Assembly: GCA_964609695.1 (NCBI GenBank)
Contig: CAZSSP010000005.1
Location: forward strand, 62,001 to 126,000
DNA from: JAGNHS01 sp964609695
GTDB taxonomy: Bacteria; Bdellovibrionota; UBA2428
DNA length: 64,000 nt
Direction: 5' to 3'
Below are positions 18,617 through 28,300 of the stretch, in pieces. The position numbers and the translations under genes were made by a program. Each line of letters starts with the position of its first letter. Position 1 is the stretch's first letter. The notes beneath the pieces are model-generated. The model made no database searches, was not told the DNA's origin, and saw nothing but the letters and a program-made list of their open reading frames with translations.

Positions 18617-18638
18617 AGTAAGTTCTTTTGAACTTACT
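18617..18638. promoter_or_regulatory. perfect 9-bp hairpin in the dnaA leader
   Basis: AGTAAGTTC (18617-18625), a TTTT loop, then GAACTTACT (18630-18638): a perfect inverted repeat 22 bp before the TTG start of dnaA. It is not followed by a T-run, so it is not an ordinary terminator. It could be a protein-binding palindrome or an RNA hairpin near the ribosome-binding site. Confidence 0.5.
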
Positions 18639-18660
18639 CGTGGGTTGGGATACTTAAATT

Positions 18661-20085
18661 TTGAGAACTGTTCTGAAATCTAGTGCATTGCCGTTGTCGC
18701 GTCTCGAAGACGTGTTTCCTGCACATCTTTTTGCCAATAATTCAGAACTACAATCCATCTATGATCGTTTTTTAATTTTTTCAAAGCCAATCATCGAAAG
18801 CGATGGAGTCTTACTATCCGTTCCTACAAATTTCCACAAACAAGCTCTCTTAAAGTGGAAAGATCAACTCGAAAAGGTGAGTGGCGTTTCGATTAAAAGC
18901 GTCGATGTCTCTGTTCAAGAAAGAGTTAAAAAAGATCATCTCCCCAGCCCCAATCAACACCATCAAGTTGCACTTCCTTTGGCGCCTGTTAATCCCGTTC
19001 AAGAAATTGAAAAAAGAGAACTTGAGAGGCGATCAACAGCACCTTTTTATATTAATAGTCCTGCGTATCAATTAGCTTTTGAACTTACAAAACGATGGGC
19101 CAATAATCTTTTTCACCCAAGCGCGCCTTCTCAAAGTCTCTTGTGGGTTTTTGGTGCTGCGGGAAGCGGAAAAACTTACTTACTCAAGCAGTTGAACTCT
19201 TGGGTTCCTCAAAACAAACGACTTCATTTTGTTAATGTCATTTCCTTTTTCCAAGAGTGGAGACAGGCTCTAGACAACAACGATACTTTTCAATTCATAA
19301 AAAAATATCGAAAAGACATTGATGTTCTTGTTTTAGAAAACCTCGATGATTTAGTTGGAAAAAAGAAAACCCAAGAAGAAGTTCTGTTTACCATAAGTGC
19401 CCTTATTGAAAGAGGCGCTCATATAGTTGTTTCAAGCACACACAATCCAACTAGTTTAAAAGATCAACTAGAAGCACAACTCTATAGCAGACTCTTATCA
19501 GGCATGACCATCGAAATGCCAAAACCAGATCGTCGATTCAAAGAAGCTTTACTCAGAAGACTTCTAGATGAAAACGGATTGAAAGATTATGAACTCGATC
19601 TTGTTGTTCAGGAAAAATTATTAAGCATTCCTGTTTCATCGGCAAGAAAAGCCAACTCTCTATTTATTAATGTGATTAGCCGTCTCTCATTGACTAGAAG
19701 CTTTAGTTTGCAAGATGTCATTATTTTAGAGCACACCATTGGCGAAAAAGCCCAAAGCACTTCTATTTCTAACCATCAACCTAAAGAACTTATTGAAAGT
19801 GTTTGTCGACTTTGCGGCGTGGGACCTAGCGCACTCCTAGGCCACAGCCGTCGCGCAGAAATCACTTTAGCTAGACGTTTTGTTTGCTTATCACTTTCAA
19901 AGTTTTTAGGACTAACCAACAGCACCATTGCTCACTACCTTGAAAAAGACCCTTCAACCATCAGCCATGCTCTTAAAACGGCTGAAGTTGAAATTGAAAG
20001 CAATCGAATTATTGGAAAGCAATGGAACTGGATTTGCTCTCAACTTGGCCTCGAAATTCCAACTCAAACAGCCTCTCAACAATAA
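18661..20085 (+). CDS. dnaA: chromosomal replication initiator DnaA (divergent)
   Basis: Binds DnaA boxes and opens the origin. At 474 aa it has the usual layout: domain I (about 10-75, with VPTNFHKQALLKW), linker, AAA+ domain (Walker A GAAGSGKT 165-172; Walker B region DVLVLENLDDL 221-231; LYSRLLSGM with the conserved Arg; MPKPDRRFKEALLRRLL), and DNA-binding domain IV from about 375. It is divergent: Walker B reads ENLDD rather than the common DDIQ, and the domain IV signature DHTTVLHA is DPSTISHA (430-437). The TTG at 18661 is the first usable start, because an in-frame TAA lies at 18655. dnaN does not follow. Confidence 0.88.
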   Translation: MRTVLKSSALPLSRLEDVFPAHLFANNSELQSIYDRFLIFSKPIIESDGVLLSVPTNFHKQALLKWKDQLEKVSGVSIKSVDVSVQERVKKDHLPSPNQHHQVALPLAPVNPVQEIEKRELERRSTAPFYINSPAYQLAFELTKRWANNLFHPSAPSQSLLWVFGAAGSGKTYLLKQLNSWVPQNKRLHFVNVISFFQEWRQALDNNDTFQFIKKYRKDIDVLVLENLDDLVGKKKTQEEVLFTISALIERGAHIVVSSTHNPTSLKDQLEAQLYSRLLSGMTIEMPKPDRRFKEALLRRLLDENGLKDYELDLVVQEKLLSIPVSSARKANSLFINVISRLSLTRSFSLQDVIILEHTIGEKAQSTSISNHQPKELIESVCRLCGVGPSALLGHSRRAEITLARRFVCLSLSKFLGLTNSTIAHYLEKDPSTISHALKTAEVEIESNRIIGKQWNWICSQLGLEIPTQTASQQ

Positions 20086-20169
20086 TTTAATTCACATTAT
20101 TGAATACATAGCTTAACGCCTCACTGTTTTCCTTTGACAGTGGGCCAAGCGATTCATAATTGATTAATT

Positions 20170-20964
20170 ATGACACCGGACAAAGATATTATTGTTAGAT
20201 ATCTAAAAACTTTAAGAGACAAAATTTGCTCTGAATTTGAAAGTTTTGAAAATGAAGCTCGATTTCAACGAAAAGAATGGAATTACAACAAAGGAAATGG
20301 TGGCGGAGAAATCTCAGTTTTAAGAGGAAAAGTTTTCGAGAAAGCCGCTGTCAACTGGTCAGGTGTTCAGGGTGATAAATTCCCAATGGACGATGCACAG
20401 GGACCTTTTTTCGCAACTGGCGTTAGTCTCATCACTCACATGAACAATCCCAAAGCTCCCACAGTGCATTTTAATATTCGATTTTTACAAACAGAAAAAA
20501 AGTTTTGGTTTGGAGGCGGATTTGATCTCACTCCCATGGGATTTCCCTATGCTGAAGACACTGAACATTTTCATAAAACTGCAGAAAAGGCTCTTAAACC
20601 CTTTGGAGACAACCTCTATCCAGATTTTTCCAAGTGGGCTAAAGAATATTATTACATTCCTCATTACCAAAAAGAACGAGGCGTCGGGGGAATCTTTTTT
20701 GATCATTACAATACAGGTCATTTTGAAAACGATTTTGCTATGTGGAAAAGCGTAGGGGATCATTTTTTAGAAGGCATTATCCCCATTTATAAAAAGCGAC
20801 ACTCCGAAGCCTTTTCAGCTGAAGATAAAAATTTACAGCTCCACAAAAGAGCACACTATGTAGAATTCAATTTATTGTATGATCGAGGCACTAAATTTGG
20901 CTTTCAATCAGGCGGCAATCCCGAAGCCATACTCTGCTCAATGCCTCCTCTCGCAGCCTGGTAA
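20170..20964 (+). CDS. hemF: oxygen-dependent coproporphyrinogen III oxidase
   Basis: Haem biosynthesis: oxidative decarboxylation of coproporphyrinogen III to protoporphyrinogen IX using O2. Seen: RKEWNYNKGNGGGEISVLRG near 28-47, FNIRF, the family signature WFGGGFDLTPMG, GVGGIFFDHYNTG, and RAHYVEFNLLYDRGTKFGFQSGG. The protein stops at SMPPLAAW, about 25-30 residues earlier than E. coli HemF, so the C-terminal tail is missing; the catalytic core is complete. It follows dnaA after 84 bp, with a weak hairpin in between, on the same strand. Confidence 0.93.
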   Translation: MTPDKDIIVRYLKTLRDKICSEFESFENEARFQRKEWNYNKGNGGGEISVLRGKVFEKAAVNWSGVQGDKFPMDDAQGPFFATGVSLITHMNNPKAPTVHFNIRFLQTEKKFWFGGGFDLTPMGFPYAEDTEHFHKTAEKALKPFGDNLYPDFSKWAKEYYYIPHYQKERGVGGIFFDHYNTGHFENDFAMWKSVGDHFLEGIIPIYKKRHSEAFSAEDKNLQLHKRAHYVEFNLLYDRGTKFGFQSGGNPEAILCSMPPLAAW

Positions 20965-20990
20965 TTTTTTTCCTGCGAAATTCTTAAAAT

Positions 20991-23870
20991 TTAGAAGCTA
21001 CCGATGCTCAGATTGATTCTGTATTCGTTTTCACCGGGCTCCTGATCAATATTAAATGCAAAATCAACCGCTAGTGGACCCACTGGGGTCGAATAACGTA
21101 GCCCAACTCCTGTGGCCTTTCTAAAGCCAGTGCTGAGCTTTTCCAAGGGATCTCCCCTAGTTCGCAATACATTGACCTCTCCACCCTCAAAAAAGACCGC
21201 CATACCCCAAGCTAAAAACAAAGGTTGTCTTAATTCACTTCTGAATTCATAACTTTGTTGATCGAGAACACCTTTTTGGTCAAAACGTAAATATTTTTCA
21301 CTTAAAGATCGTATCGACGAACGACCCCCTAAAACTAATCTTTTATTTTCAGGAACGTTATTACTTTTCTCCAAGCCCCACAATCGACTATATCCGGCCG
21401 ACAATGCGAGTACGGCTCTATTAGGTATGGGAACATAAAAGCTATACTTCTGACGCCAAATTACAAAATTAGCTTCGTCATCACCCCCCAATTCCGGAAT
21501 GGCCCATTGAATTGTGTTTTGGAAAAGAAATCCCTTTCGGGGTTCAAAAACATTATCTCTTAGATCATAAGAAGCCACAGATCCCACCGAAGCAATTCGA
21601 TAATAGTTTTGTCGATTCAATGGAGCTTTAATAATGTCGAATATTTTTGAAATATTATACTCATACAAAGTTTGTGAGAGAGTAAAATTTTTAAAAATTT
21701 CCTTTTCTACTGAAAAGTTTAAAGAAAGCTCTTCAGAATTAAACCCTGAAACTTTTTGATCCTTTAAATACTTAATATCATCAGACTTGCTATACTCAAA
21801 TTGAGTTCTAAACCTTAAAGGCCAATCAAAAAGATAAGGTTCAACATAAACTGCGGTGTGCTTTTGTTCTATAAATTGATATTGAGATTGATTGAGTTTG
21901 CGAGACGCTTGAGACCGTAAAAACAATCCTCGATTCCAGCCACCTAAATTTCTATAGTTCAACTCCGCAAAACCAATCAATCCAAGATCAGTTCTATATC
22001 CGGGACCAAACTCAATTGAACCAGGCGCTCGTTCTTTTACAGCAACTTTTAAATCTTTCTCCTGAATTTCAAAAAGTCCTTTATCGAGATCTTCTCTCTG
22101 CAATATTCGGCCACCAACGGGTCGCATTTCAACTAATTGAAAGAGTCCTAATCCATAAAGATTTTGTTCAAATAGTTTGCTTCTGTCAGGCCCCATAGAC
22201 TGTCCGACCACAAGAGTATCTTTTTTAAGTTCTCGCAAAATGACGGGATCTTTAGTTTTATTGTTTCCATCAATAATGGTTTTACCCATTACGACTTTTG
22301 GTCCTAAATTGACTGAAACACTGACAGTGGCACGCGCAGATGAAGGATCAAGCTTTAACAATTCTTCCTCTGTAGAACTGACACTAGCTTGAATAAAGCC
22401 TTCATTTTGACAATAACTTTTTAATTTTGAAGCTAAAGAAAAAACTTTTGAAGGTGATACATAGTCATCCTTTTTTAAATCAATCATAGAATTGATTTTT
22501 GATTCTTCAAAATTTGAAAGACCCGCTAACTGTATATCACCGTATTGATATCTTTGACCCAGCTGAACCGTAAGTTCTAAATCAAAAAAACGTGTGTTGC
22601 CTCTTTGCACAAATCTGTAAGAAAATATTTTGAAATCTAAATATCCCATATCGCGAACTTGAGAAACAAGTCCGCCTAAAAGCGAAACAATTTGATCAGG
22701 CAAATAATAAATATAATGATAGGGAGTTTGATAAGGCTCCAACCATTTAAAAGTAGCTCTTCTCATTAAAGCTTCGGACTCAAGAGGAATTCCCTTAAAC
22801 AGTGTTTGGCCCAAAAAATACTGAGTGCCTTCTTTGATATTAAAAGTGATTAATCGTTTGTCAGCTTCATCAATAACGTCTCTTTGAATTTTAATATCTT
22901 TGAATCCACGCTCTTTATATTGAGTGTTGATTCTAAGCTCAGCCTCAAACATTGAAAATGGAAGACCTAATTGAACACTTCTTTCTAAAATACTTTCTCG
23001 AAGATCATTCTCCCAAAAAAAGACATTACCCTTAAACTGAATATTATACTTTGGGCCTTTAGCTAAATGAATGTCGAGCTGATTTTGCTTTTGATTCATC
23101 AACTCCCATTCTATTTTAGAATCATAATAACCCTTATCTCTCATTCTCTTTAAAAATCGTCTTCGAACTTCCTCAAGAGCAATAAAATCTAAGATCAATG
23201 GACTCTTTAATTTAGCATTTTTAAATTCAGAGACGTTTATTCTCTTAAGAGATGAGTTAAAAGTTTCTTCAGCCTTCATTTCCTCTAATAGAACTCTTAA
23301 ATCGCTTGTAGACATTCCACTGAAACCCAGTGTTGAAGTCTCGCGGTAACCTGAAAACTGAACAAAGACTCTCAATTTTCTAGCCGAACCTACCTCATAT
23401 TGTTGAAGAGCCGGAATAATTTCTACTTCCAATAAGCCTCTTTTTTCTAAAAGATCCTTAATTTTAATCCTAATATCAGTAAGCATGTCGGCTGTAACAA
23501 TGTCGCCAGGATTAAGTCCAATATCCGCTAGAATATTTTCTTTTAATGGATTGGAAATTTTTTGATTACTCACAATTTCAACGGATTCGAGTCGCGTATG
23601 TAAATCAAGTCCTAAAATGAGTTCTCTACTTTGTGTATCATACTCTGCATCGACTCTTTGAAAATTGTTAGTCAATGCCAGACGAGACAAACCACGGTCC
23701 AAAGAGTCTTGATTAAATGAATCTCCTTGCTTGAGTCCGAGAAGATCTAAAATAGCTGGAACATCCACATCTTCAGAATGAAGTATTCTGATTTCCTTAA
23801 TAGCGTCGTTGTCTGCAAAACAAAGAGCTGTAAAACCAAGAAGAAAAGCGCGCATTAAATAATATTTCAT
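20991..23870 (-). CDS. tamA: TamA/BamA (Omp85) family outer-membrane assembly protein
   Basis: Omp85-family protein that inserts or translocates outer-membrane proteins. Seen: an N-terminal export signal (MRAFLLGFTALCFA), a long run of POTRA-like repeats (to about residue 600), and a C-terminal barrel with VLGGRSSIRSLSEKYLRFD and ATGVGLRYSTPVGPLAVDFAF, ending in SF. At 959 aa it is much longer than E. coli TamA (577) and longer than BamA (about 810), implying extra POTRA units. Its start overlaps the upstream tamB by 4 nt, which is the main reason to call it TamA rather than BamA. Confidence 0.87.
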   Translation of the reverse strand: MKYYLMRAFLLGFTALCFADNDAIKEIRILHSEDVDVPAILDLLGLKQGDSFNQDSLDRGLSRLALTNNFQRVDAEYDTQSRELILGLDLHTRLESVEIVSNQKISNPLKENILADIGLNPGDIVTADMLTDIRIKIKDLLEKRGLLEVEIIPALQQYEVGSARKLRVFVQFSGYRETSTLGFSGMSTSDLRVLLEEMKAEETFNSSLKRINVSEFKNAKLKSPLILDFIALEEVRRRFLKRMRDKGYYDSKIEWELMNQKQNQLDIHLAKGPKYNIQFKGNVFFWENDLRESILERSVQLGLPFSMFEAELRINTQYKERGFKDIKIQRDVIDEADKRLITFNIKEGTQYFLGQTLFKGIPLESEALMRRATFKWLEPYQTPYHYIYYLPDQIVSLLGGLVSQVRDMGYLDFKIFSYRFVQRGNTRFFDLELTVQLGQRYQYGDIQLAGLSNFEESKINSMIDLKKDDYVSPSKVFSLASKLKSYCQNEGFIQASVSSTEEELLKLDPSSARATVSVSVNLGPKVVMGKTIIDGNNKTKDPVILRELKKDTLVVGQSMGPDRSKLFEQNLYGLGLFQLVEMRPVGGRILQREDLDKGLFEIQEKDLKVAVKERAPGSIEFGPGYRTDLGLIGFAELNYRNLGGWNRGLFLRSQASRKLNQSQYQFIEQKHTAVYVEPYLFDWPLRFRTQFEYSKSDDIKYLKDQKVSGFNSEELSLNFSVEKEIFKNFTLSQTLYEYNISKIFDIIKAPLNRQNYYRIASVGSVASYDLRDNVFEPRKGFLFQNTIQWAIPELGGDDEANFVIWRQKYSFYVPIPNRAVLALSAGYSRLWGLEKSNNVPENKRLVLGGRSSIRSLSEKYLRFDQKGVLDQQSYEFRSELRQPLFLAWGMAVFFEGGEVNVLRTRGDPLEKLSTGFRKATGVGLRYSTPVGPLAVDFAFNIDQEPGENEYRINLSIGSF

Positions 23871-26800
23871 TTTAAATCAAATTTAAATCGAATATCTGCC
23901 CCCATAGATTGCGCCTCAGGTTCGGGACTTTCCCAAACCCCAGTTAAATTCATATTTTTATAAAGCTTATAATCTACCTGAAAATTATTTTCAGGTTTAC
24001 TTAAATTTAAACTTCGACCAAAAGTGGCCGTAGTTTTTTTACCTAGTTTTCTTGTCACTTCCACTTTAGTGACAGGATCTTGAGCTGTATTATTTATCTT
24101 TGTACCCAAACTGACTTGAAAACCTGTTGTTTTACTCACGTTAGAACCTATCTTTTGTCCAAAAACGGCTTGAAAAGCTTCAAAACCTGCTGATTGAATT
24201 AATCCTCCACCTTCGCTCGAAGTACCAGACGACAAGTCATTTCTTTCAAGATCCGATCGAATAAAACCAAAAGCTAGTAATGAAATAATATCTTGAGTAG
24301 GCAAAGGAGGTTCACTCTTAAAATCAAGTTTGAGGTCAGAAGCTGATCCACTCGCCAACAAATCAATTCTATAATCACCATTGTTATATCTAATGTTAGT
24401 ACTCGCTTGGAGTGCCATATTAGGTACTAAACTTCTTTGAAAATTTGCGGTTCCTCTCGAAATTGAAAATGTTTGATCTCGAGCATAAAGAAAGCCTTTA
24501 TCGATGTTCAAATTTCCAACAAATAAGGGATTCACATCACTTCCTGAAATCAGTAGTGATCCAAAAACTTGAGTTGAAGCTAATGAGTTTTTAACTAAAA
24601 ATGTATTATTCACTTCAGCTTTAATATCAAAAATTAATGATGGACTTTGAACTTGACCAATTCCATATGTCATTCCACCACCTGAAAATTCTTTTGCATA
24701 CAATCCATTAGAAACAGCTAGATTTCCTTTTAAAGTATAAGGAAGCTTAGGACCCGCTAAAAGCAAGTTTCCATCTAGGGTCATTGGGAATTCGTTTAAG
24801 AGAGCTACTTGTGCTTTCTGAAGTTGAAAATTTAAGTAAATTCCTCGATCTTTCGATAACCATCGATAAGTTCCTTGAAATTCTGCTCGACCACTTCCCA
24901 TAGAGCCCTCGGCTTGGGATATTTCTAATTTTTCACCATTCATTTTTATAAGTCCGCGAGCATTTTCTACAGGCTGTCCTACGTTTTTTATCGAAAAGCC
25001 AACTTTCTCCATTTCGGCATTTAGATTTAATGATCGATCATTTAAGGGAAGTGATAAATTTCCATTGATTTTAAAGCTCCCGGAATGAAAACGAAGCAAG
25101 TCTGGGACAAAAGTATCTACTAAATTTGAATTCAAATCTCCATGGACACGAATACAATGTGAACAGTTTTTAGAATCCAATACAAATAATGATCCATTTT
25201 GGCTGCGTAGTTCTCCAGTCGCCTCGTGATTATTCCAACTTAAATTTTGCTTTCCAGCCAACCAAACTAATGGACGCTCGAGTCGATCCGATTTGAGAGT
25301 TAAGCCCAAATTATCAGTAGATATCTGTCCACCGGATTCAGACCAATCGTATGTGATGAGACCTCTAGATATTAATTCATCGTTTCTCTGAGAATCATTT
25401 ATCATCGCAAAGAGAATGGATAATCCTTCTTCTTCAGCTTTTAAGTGAACTTTCTTAAGTTGCCATTCTTCGCCTTTTTTTTCGGACTGAAACAAGCCTT
25501 CATGCTTTGATGATTTCATTTGGAATTGAAGATCTTTTCCATTTCCTTTAGCAGAAACCTGAATGGGCGCTAAAGAAAGCTTATCAATTTTTAACTGACT
25601 CAAAGAAGCATTAAAATCCCATCCTCCAAATGTACTCCAATTTCCCGAACCCGATGCAAAACCATAATCAAATATCTTCTCTACGTTGGGTATGAGATTG
25701 AGTGATTTTATTTTAATAGGATGCAATTCGAAGTGGAGTTGAGATTTGTCAGGATTCAAATCTCCGCTCATGGAAAAGCTTCCTTCTTCCTTAAAAACTA
25801 GCATTTCTTTAATTAAGAGCTTGTTCACGTAAGTTTCGGCAATCAACCGAGCACTATTAAAAGCCAATCCAAAAGATTTTAAATTACGACCTGTGAGCAT
25901 CATAGGACCTTTTAATCTTTGAGGACTGCTCATATCCAAAGCTCCGTTCATTTCAAGGCTTCCGCTCCAAAAACCATGAACTGGAATAGTTTCAGGATCT
26001 AATTTAAATTGCCATTCATATTGATCAAAAAGAGTGTCGAGCTTCATCCATCCACCCACACCGGGCCTCGAATACAATTGTCCAAGAATATGGGCTTTTC
26101 CTCCGCCTTGATCGAGCCTGAGAGGACCTATATGTAATATTTTATTTTCGTACTTTAATAAACCCGTTAATTTTCCTAAATCTTGCTCCAAGACAGACAT
26201 CCCATTAATAGCAAGATCAGCATTAACCAAAGTTCTTTTTTTAGGTTCTTGGGAATAATCGTAATGAATATCTGCACGCGCATTCAAACGCCCAGCAATC
26301 TTAATTCCTACAAAATCCTCTAAAACCTCACTAAGATCCGTATCTTTGGGAGTGGCTTGGATATCTAAAATTGTAGGATTATAAATCACCTTTCCTGTTA
26401 ATGGAATTTCCACATTTTCATTCCACACTAATTTCATGTTTTCTAAAAATAAATCCTTAGCGTGAATTCTAACTTGCCCCTCAAGTTTTGCAGAATTTCC
26501 TCTTAAAACTTTTGAAGCCGCTTCTAACTTATACATTTTAGGATCGGAAAAAACATCAAAAGCAGACAGGTTAAGATGAGATTGTCCGATAATTTCAAAA
26601 TTTTCTAAAGGGCCCTGAAAATCTAAAACTCCATTGACTTGAAGTTTGACGTAACACTCTTCAACACTAGAAGCCCTTAGGATTCCACAAAGCCCAGCAT
26701 CTTCAGCCTTTAATTGTCCTGATACTTTTCCGCCCGCTATTTTCGTTCCATCTAAAAGTATTGTGTTTTTTATCGAAGCGGGCTCCCAATTAGTTCTAGG

Positions 26801-27808
26801 TAATTCAATTTTAAAATGCTTAAGGAGAACTGAATCATTCTCCCAAACGATATCTCCGTCCACATTATTGGGATGATACCCATCAATTTTAAAATCTTTT
26901 AATTTTAAATTAGCATATAGATTTTTTTTATCAGATCCTTGAGAGTGATATGTGGCCTCAAGCTTTAAATGACCGCTGGGTTTAAGTTGAGTGTTCCAAC
27001 CTTTAATCTGAGGAGTGCGCAGTAACCAGCTATCAAAATTTTCAACTGGCCCCTCAACCTGAACTTTAATATCACCTGGCCAACGTCCACTCGTTCTCAC
27101 AAAACTTTCTTCATCAAGATCAACATTGATTTTTCGTATCGCTAAATAATATTTATCGATACCTTCACTAAGAATTAAAGTGGAGGCTTCTACTCGCTTA
27201 ATTGTTCCAATTCTTTTTGGAAAATCAATATCATTAACAATCCCTTGGATTCTTAGCTGACCTCTTTCGAGATTCTGGATATAAAATGATTCGATATTGG
27301 CTTTAAGATCAGAAGCAAGAATTCTAGCGTTCTTAAGTTCCAACTCTTCGTAACTTATATTTCTCTTTTTTAGTATCTCATTTGCCTTGATTACAAAATT
27401 TGCAATTTTTCCAGGAATGAGTTCAGGATCATTTTTAGTGTCATCCTTATCGTCCCAGTTTATTCCAATACGACCTAATAGATCCACATCTTCAACATAA
27501 AGTCCTTTCAAGTGAAGATCGCCTAGCATGAGATAAAGAGGCGAAAATTGAAATTGAACTTCTTCAGCGGCAATATTTTGAGACTCTAAACTTAATTTAA
27601 CTTTTTTAAATGAAACCGCAAAACGAAACGGAGACACGCTCCAATCATTGGTTTCGACTCTTAAACCAGTACGAATACGTAAAACTTTTAAAGAAAAATT
27701 TAAAAGCATGCGAGAGACCACGGGATCTTGCAAAAATGCGAGACTTAAAACCAGAGGTAGGCTTAAGCTCAAAGCTATGATGAAAAATCTATGCCTATAA
27801 TAGAACAT
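23867..27808 (-). CDS. tamB: TamB-like translocation/assembly (AsmA/DUF490) protein
   Basis: Very large (1313 aa) periplasm-spanning protein of the TamB/AsmA-like family, implicated in outer-membrane protein assembly and phospholipid transport between membranes. Seen: one N-terminal signal-anchor helix (RFFIIALSLSLPLVLSLAFL), then nearly continuous short beta strands consistent with a long groove, and a C-terminal DUF490 region (about 1050-1313: LDFKSEPPLPTQDIISLLAFG, KTTATFGRSLN, MGADIRFKFDLK). It sits 15 bp after a TPR gene and is coupled to tamA by a 4-nt overlap. Confidence 0.9.
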   Translation of the reverse strand: MFYYRHRFFIIALSLSLPLVLSLAFLQDPVVSRMLLNFSLKVLRIRTGLRVETNDWSVSPFRFAVSFKKVKLSLESQNIAAEEVQFQFSPLYLMLGDLHLKGLYVEDVDLLGRIGINWDDKDDTKNDPELIPGKIANFVIKANEILKKRNISYEELELKNARILASDLKANIESFYIQNLERGQLRIQGIVNDIDFPKRIGTIKRVEASTLILSEGIDKYYLAIRKINVDLDEESFVRTSGRWPGDIKVQVEGPVENFDSWLLRTPQIKGWNTQLKPSGHLKLEATYHSQGSDKKNLYANLKLKDFKIDGYHPNNVDGDIVWENDSVLLKHFKIELPRTNWEPASIKNTILLDGTKIAGGKVSGQLKAEDAGLCGILRASSVEECYVKLQVNGVLDFQGPLENFEIIGQSHLNLSAFDVFSDPKMYKLEAASKVLRGNSAKLEGQVRIHAKDLFLENMKLVWNENVEIPLTGKVIYNPTILDIQATPKDTDLSEVLEDFVGIKIAGRLNARADIHYDYSQEPKKRTLVNADLAINGMSVLEQDLGKLTGLLKYENKILHIGPLRLDQGGGKAHILGQLYSRPGVGGWMKLDTLFDQYEWQFKLDPETIPVHGFWSGSLEMNGALDMSSPQRLKGPMMLTGRNLKSFGLAFNSARLIAETYVNKLLIKEMLVFKEEGSFSMSGDLNPDKSQLHFELHPIKIKSLNLIPNVEKIFDYGFASGSGNWSTFGGWDFNASLSQLKIDKLSLAPIQVSAKGNGKDLQFQMKSSKHEGLFQSEKKGEEWQLKKVHLKAEEEGLSILFAMINDSQRNDELISRGLITYDWSESGGQISTDNLGLTLKSDRLERPLVWLAGKQNLSWNNHEATGELRSQNGSLFVLDSKNCSHCIRVHGDLNSNLVDTFVPDLLRFHSGSFKINGNLSLPLNDRSLNLNAEMEKVGFSIKNVGQPVENARGLIKMNGEKLEISQAEGSMGSGRAEFQGTYRWLSKDRGIYLNFQLQKAQVALLNEFPMTLDGNLLLAGPKLPYTLKGNLAVSNGLYAKEFSGGGMTYGIGQVQSPSLIFDIKAEVNNTFLVKNSLASTQVFGSLLISGSDVNPLFVGNLNIDKGFLYARDQTFSISRGTANFQRSLVPNMALQASTNIRYNNGDYRIDLLASGSASDLKLDFKSEPPLPTQDIISLLAFGFIRSDLERNDLSSGTSSEGGGLIQSAGFEAFQAVFGQKIGSNVSKTTGFQVSLGTKINNTAQDPVTKVEVTRKLGKKTTATFGRSLNLSKPENNFQVDYKLYKNMNLTGVWESPEPEAQSMGADIRFKFDLK

Positions 27809-27823
27809 GGTCTAAGCTTTATT

Positions 27824-28300
27824 CTATTCTCTGACGAGCCTAAGTGCGACGTCAGAATAGTGTGGATTTTTTCTGTAAACAGCGTCAAATCTTTGAGCCG
27901 CTTCAAGACGCAATCCTAAAGCTTCATAAGCCAAACCAGACAAATAGTTGACGTGAATTTGTTCTTCTAAACTCCAGTGATGCGCTCTCGCCATAGCGAG
28001 TGCTTCTGAAGATCTATTCAACTCAACCAAACAACGCAACTCCCACAACTTCATAGGACCAGATACTGGTGATACTGTTTGTAATTTTTGTAATATTTCG
28101 AATGCCAATACCCAATCGCCAAAACTACCTGCAAATAAAGAAAGATCTAAAGCCAACTGCTTAAATTGATCTGAAGGAATTTTTTTCCATTCAGAAAACA
28201 ATGCACCTAATACAGAATTTTTACCAAAACGATCATCTATGGCCAGTTCAAGATCTTTTACGAGTTTATCGAGAAGCTCTTGAAGATTTCCGTCGTCCAT
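27824..28300 (-). CDS. TPR-like protein between accC and tamB
   Basis: 158 aa, soluble, no signal peptide. Helical repeats look like degenerate tetratricopeptide units (AFEILQKLQTVSP, YLSGLAYEALGLRLEAAQRFDAVYRKNPHYSDVALRLV), so a protein-binding scaffold is likely. Its start shares a base with the stop of accC (TAATG), indicating coupled translation. No specific function can be assigned; its place between fatty-acid and envelope-assembly genes may be only organisational. Confidence 0.72.
   Translation of the reverse strand: MDDGNLQELLDKLVKDLELAIDDRFGKNSVLGALFSEWKKIPSDQFKQLALDLSLFAGSFGDWVLAFEILQKLQTVSPVSGPMKLWELRCLVELNRSSEALAMARAHHWSLEEQIHVNYLSGLAYEALGLRLEAAQRFDAVYRKNPHYSDVALRLVRE

Larger units (their letters stand above)
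18286..18660. other. oriC: probable chromosomal replication origin (oriC) region
   Basis: A 375-bp gap without a gene, directly upstream of dnaA. It holds, left to right: an AT-rich stretch with A-rich repeats (18377-18420), a cluster of DnaA boxes (18433-18553), further AT-rich sequence, and a palindrome just before the dnaA start. Box cluster, flanking A-rich tract and adjacent dnaA are the classic arrangement. It is not yet supported by a GC-skew switch, which I could not compute reliably; hand counts of short segments on both sides showed no clear flip. Confidence 0.75.

Noticed and set aside
20122..20142. Hairpin CACTGT...ACAGTG between dnaA and hemF
   Set aside because: Only a 6-7 bp stem with a 9-nt loop and no T-run; too weak to call a terminator or a regulatory element.
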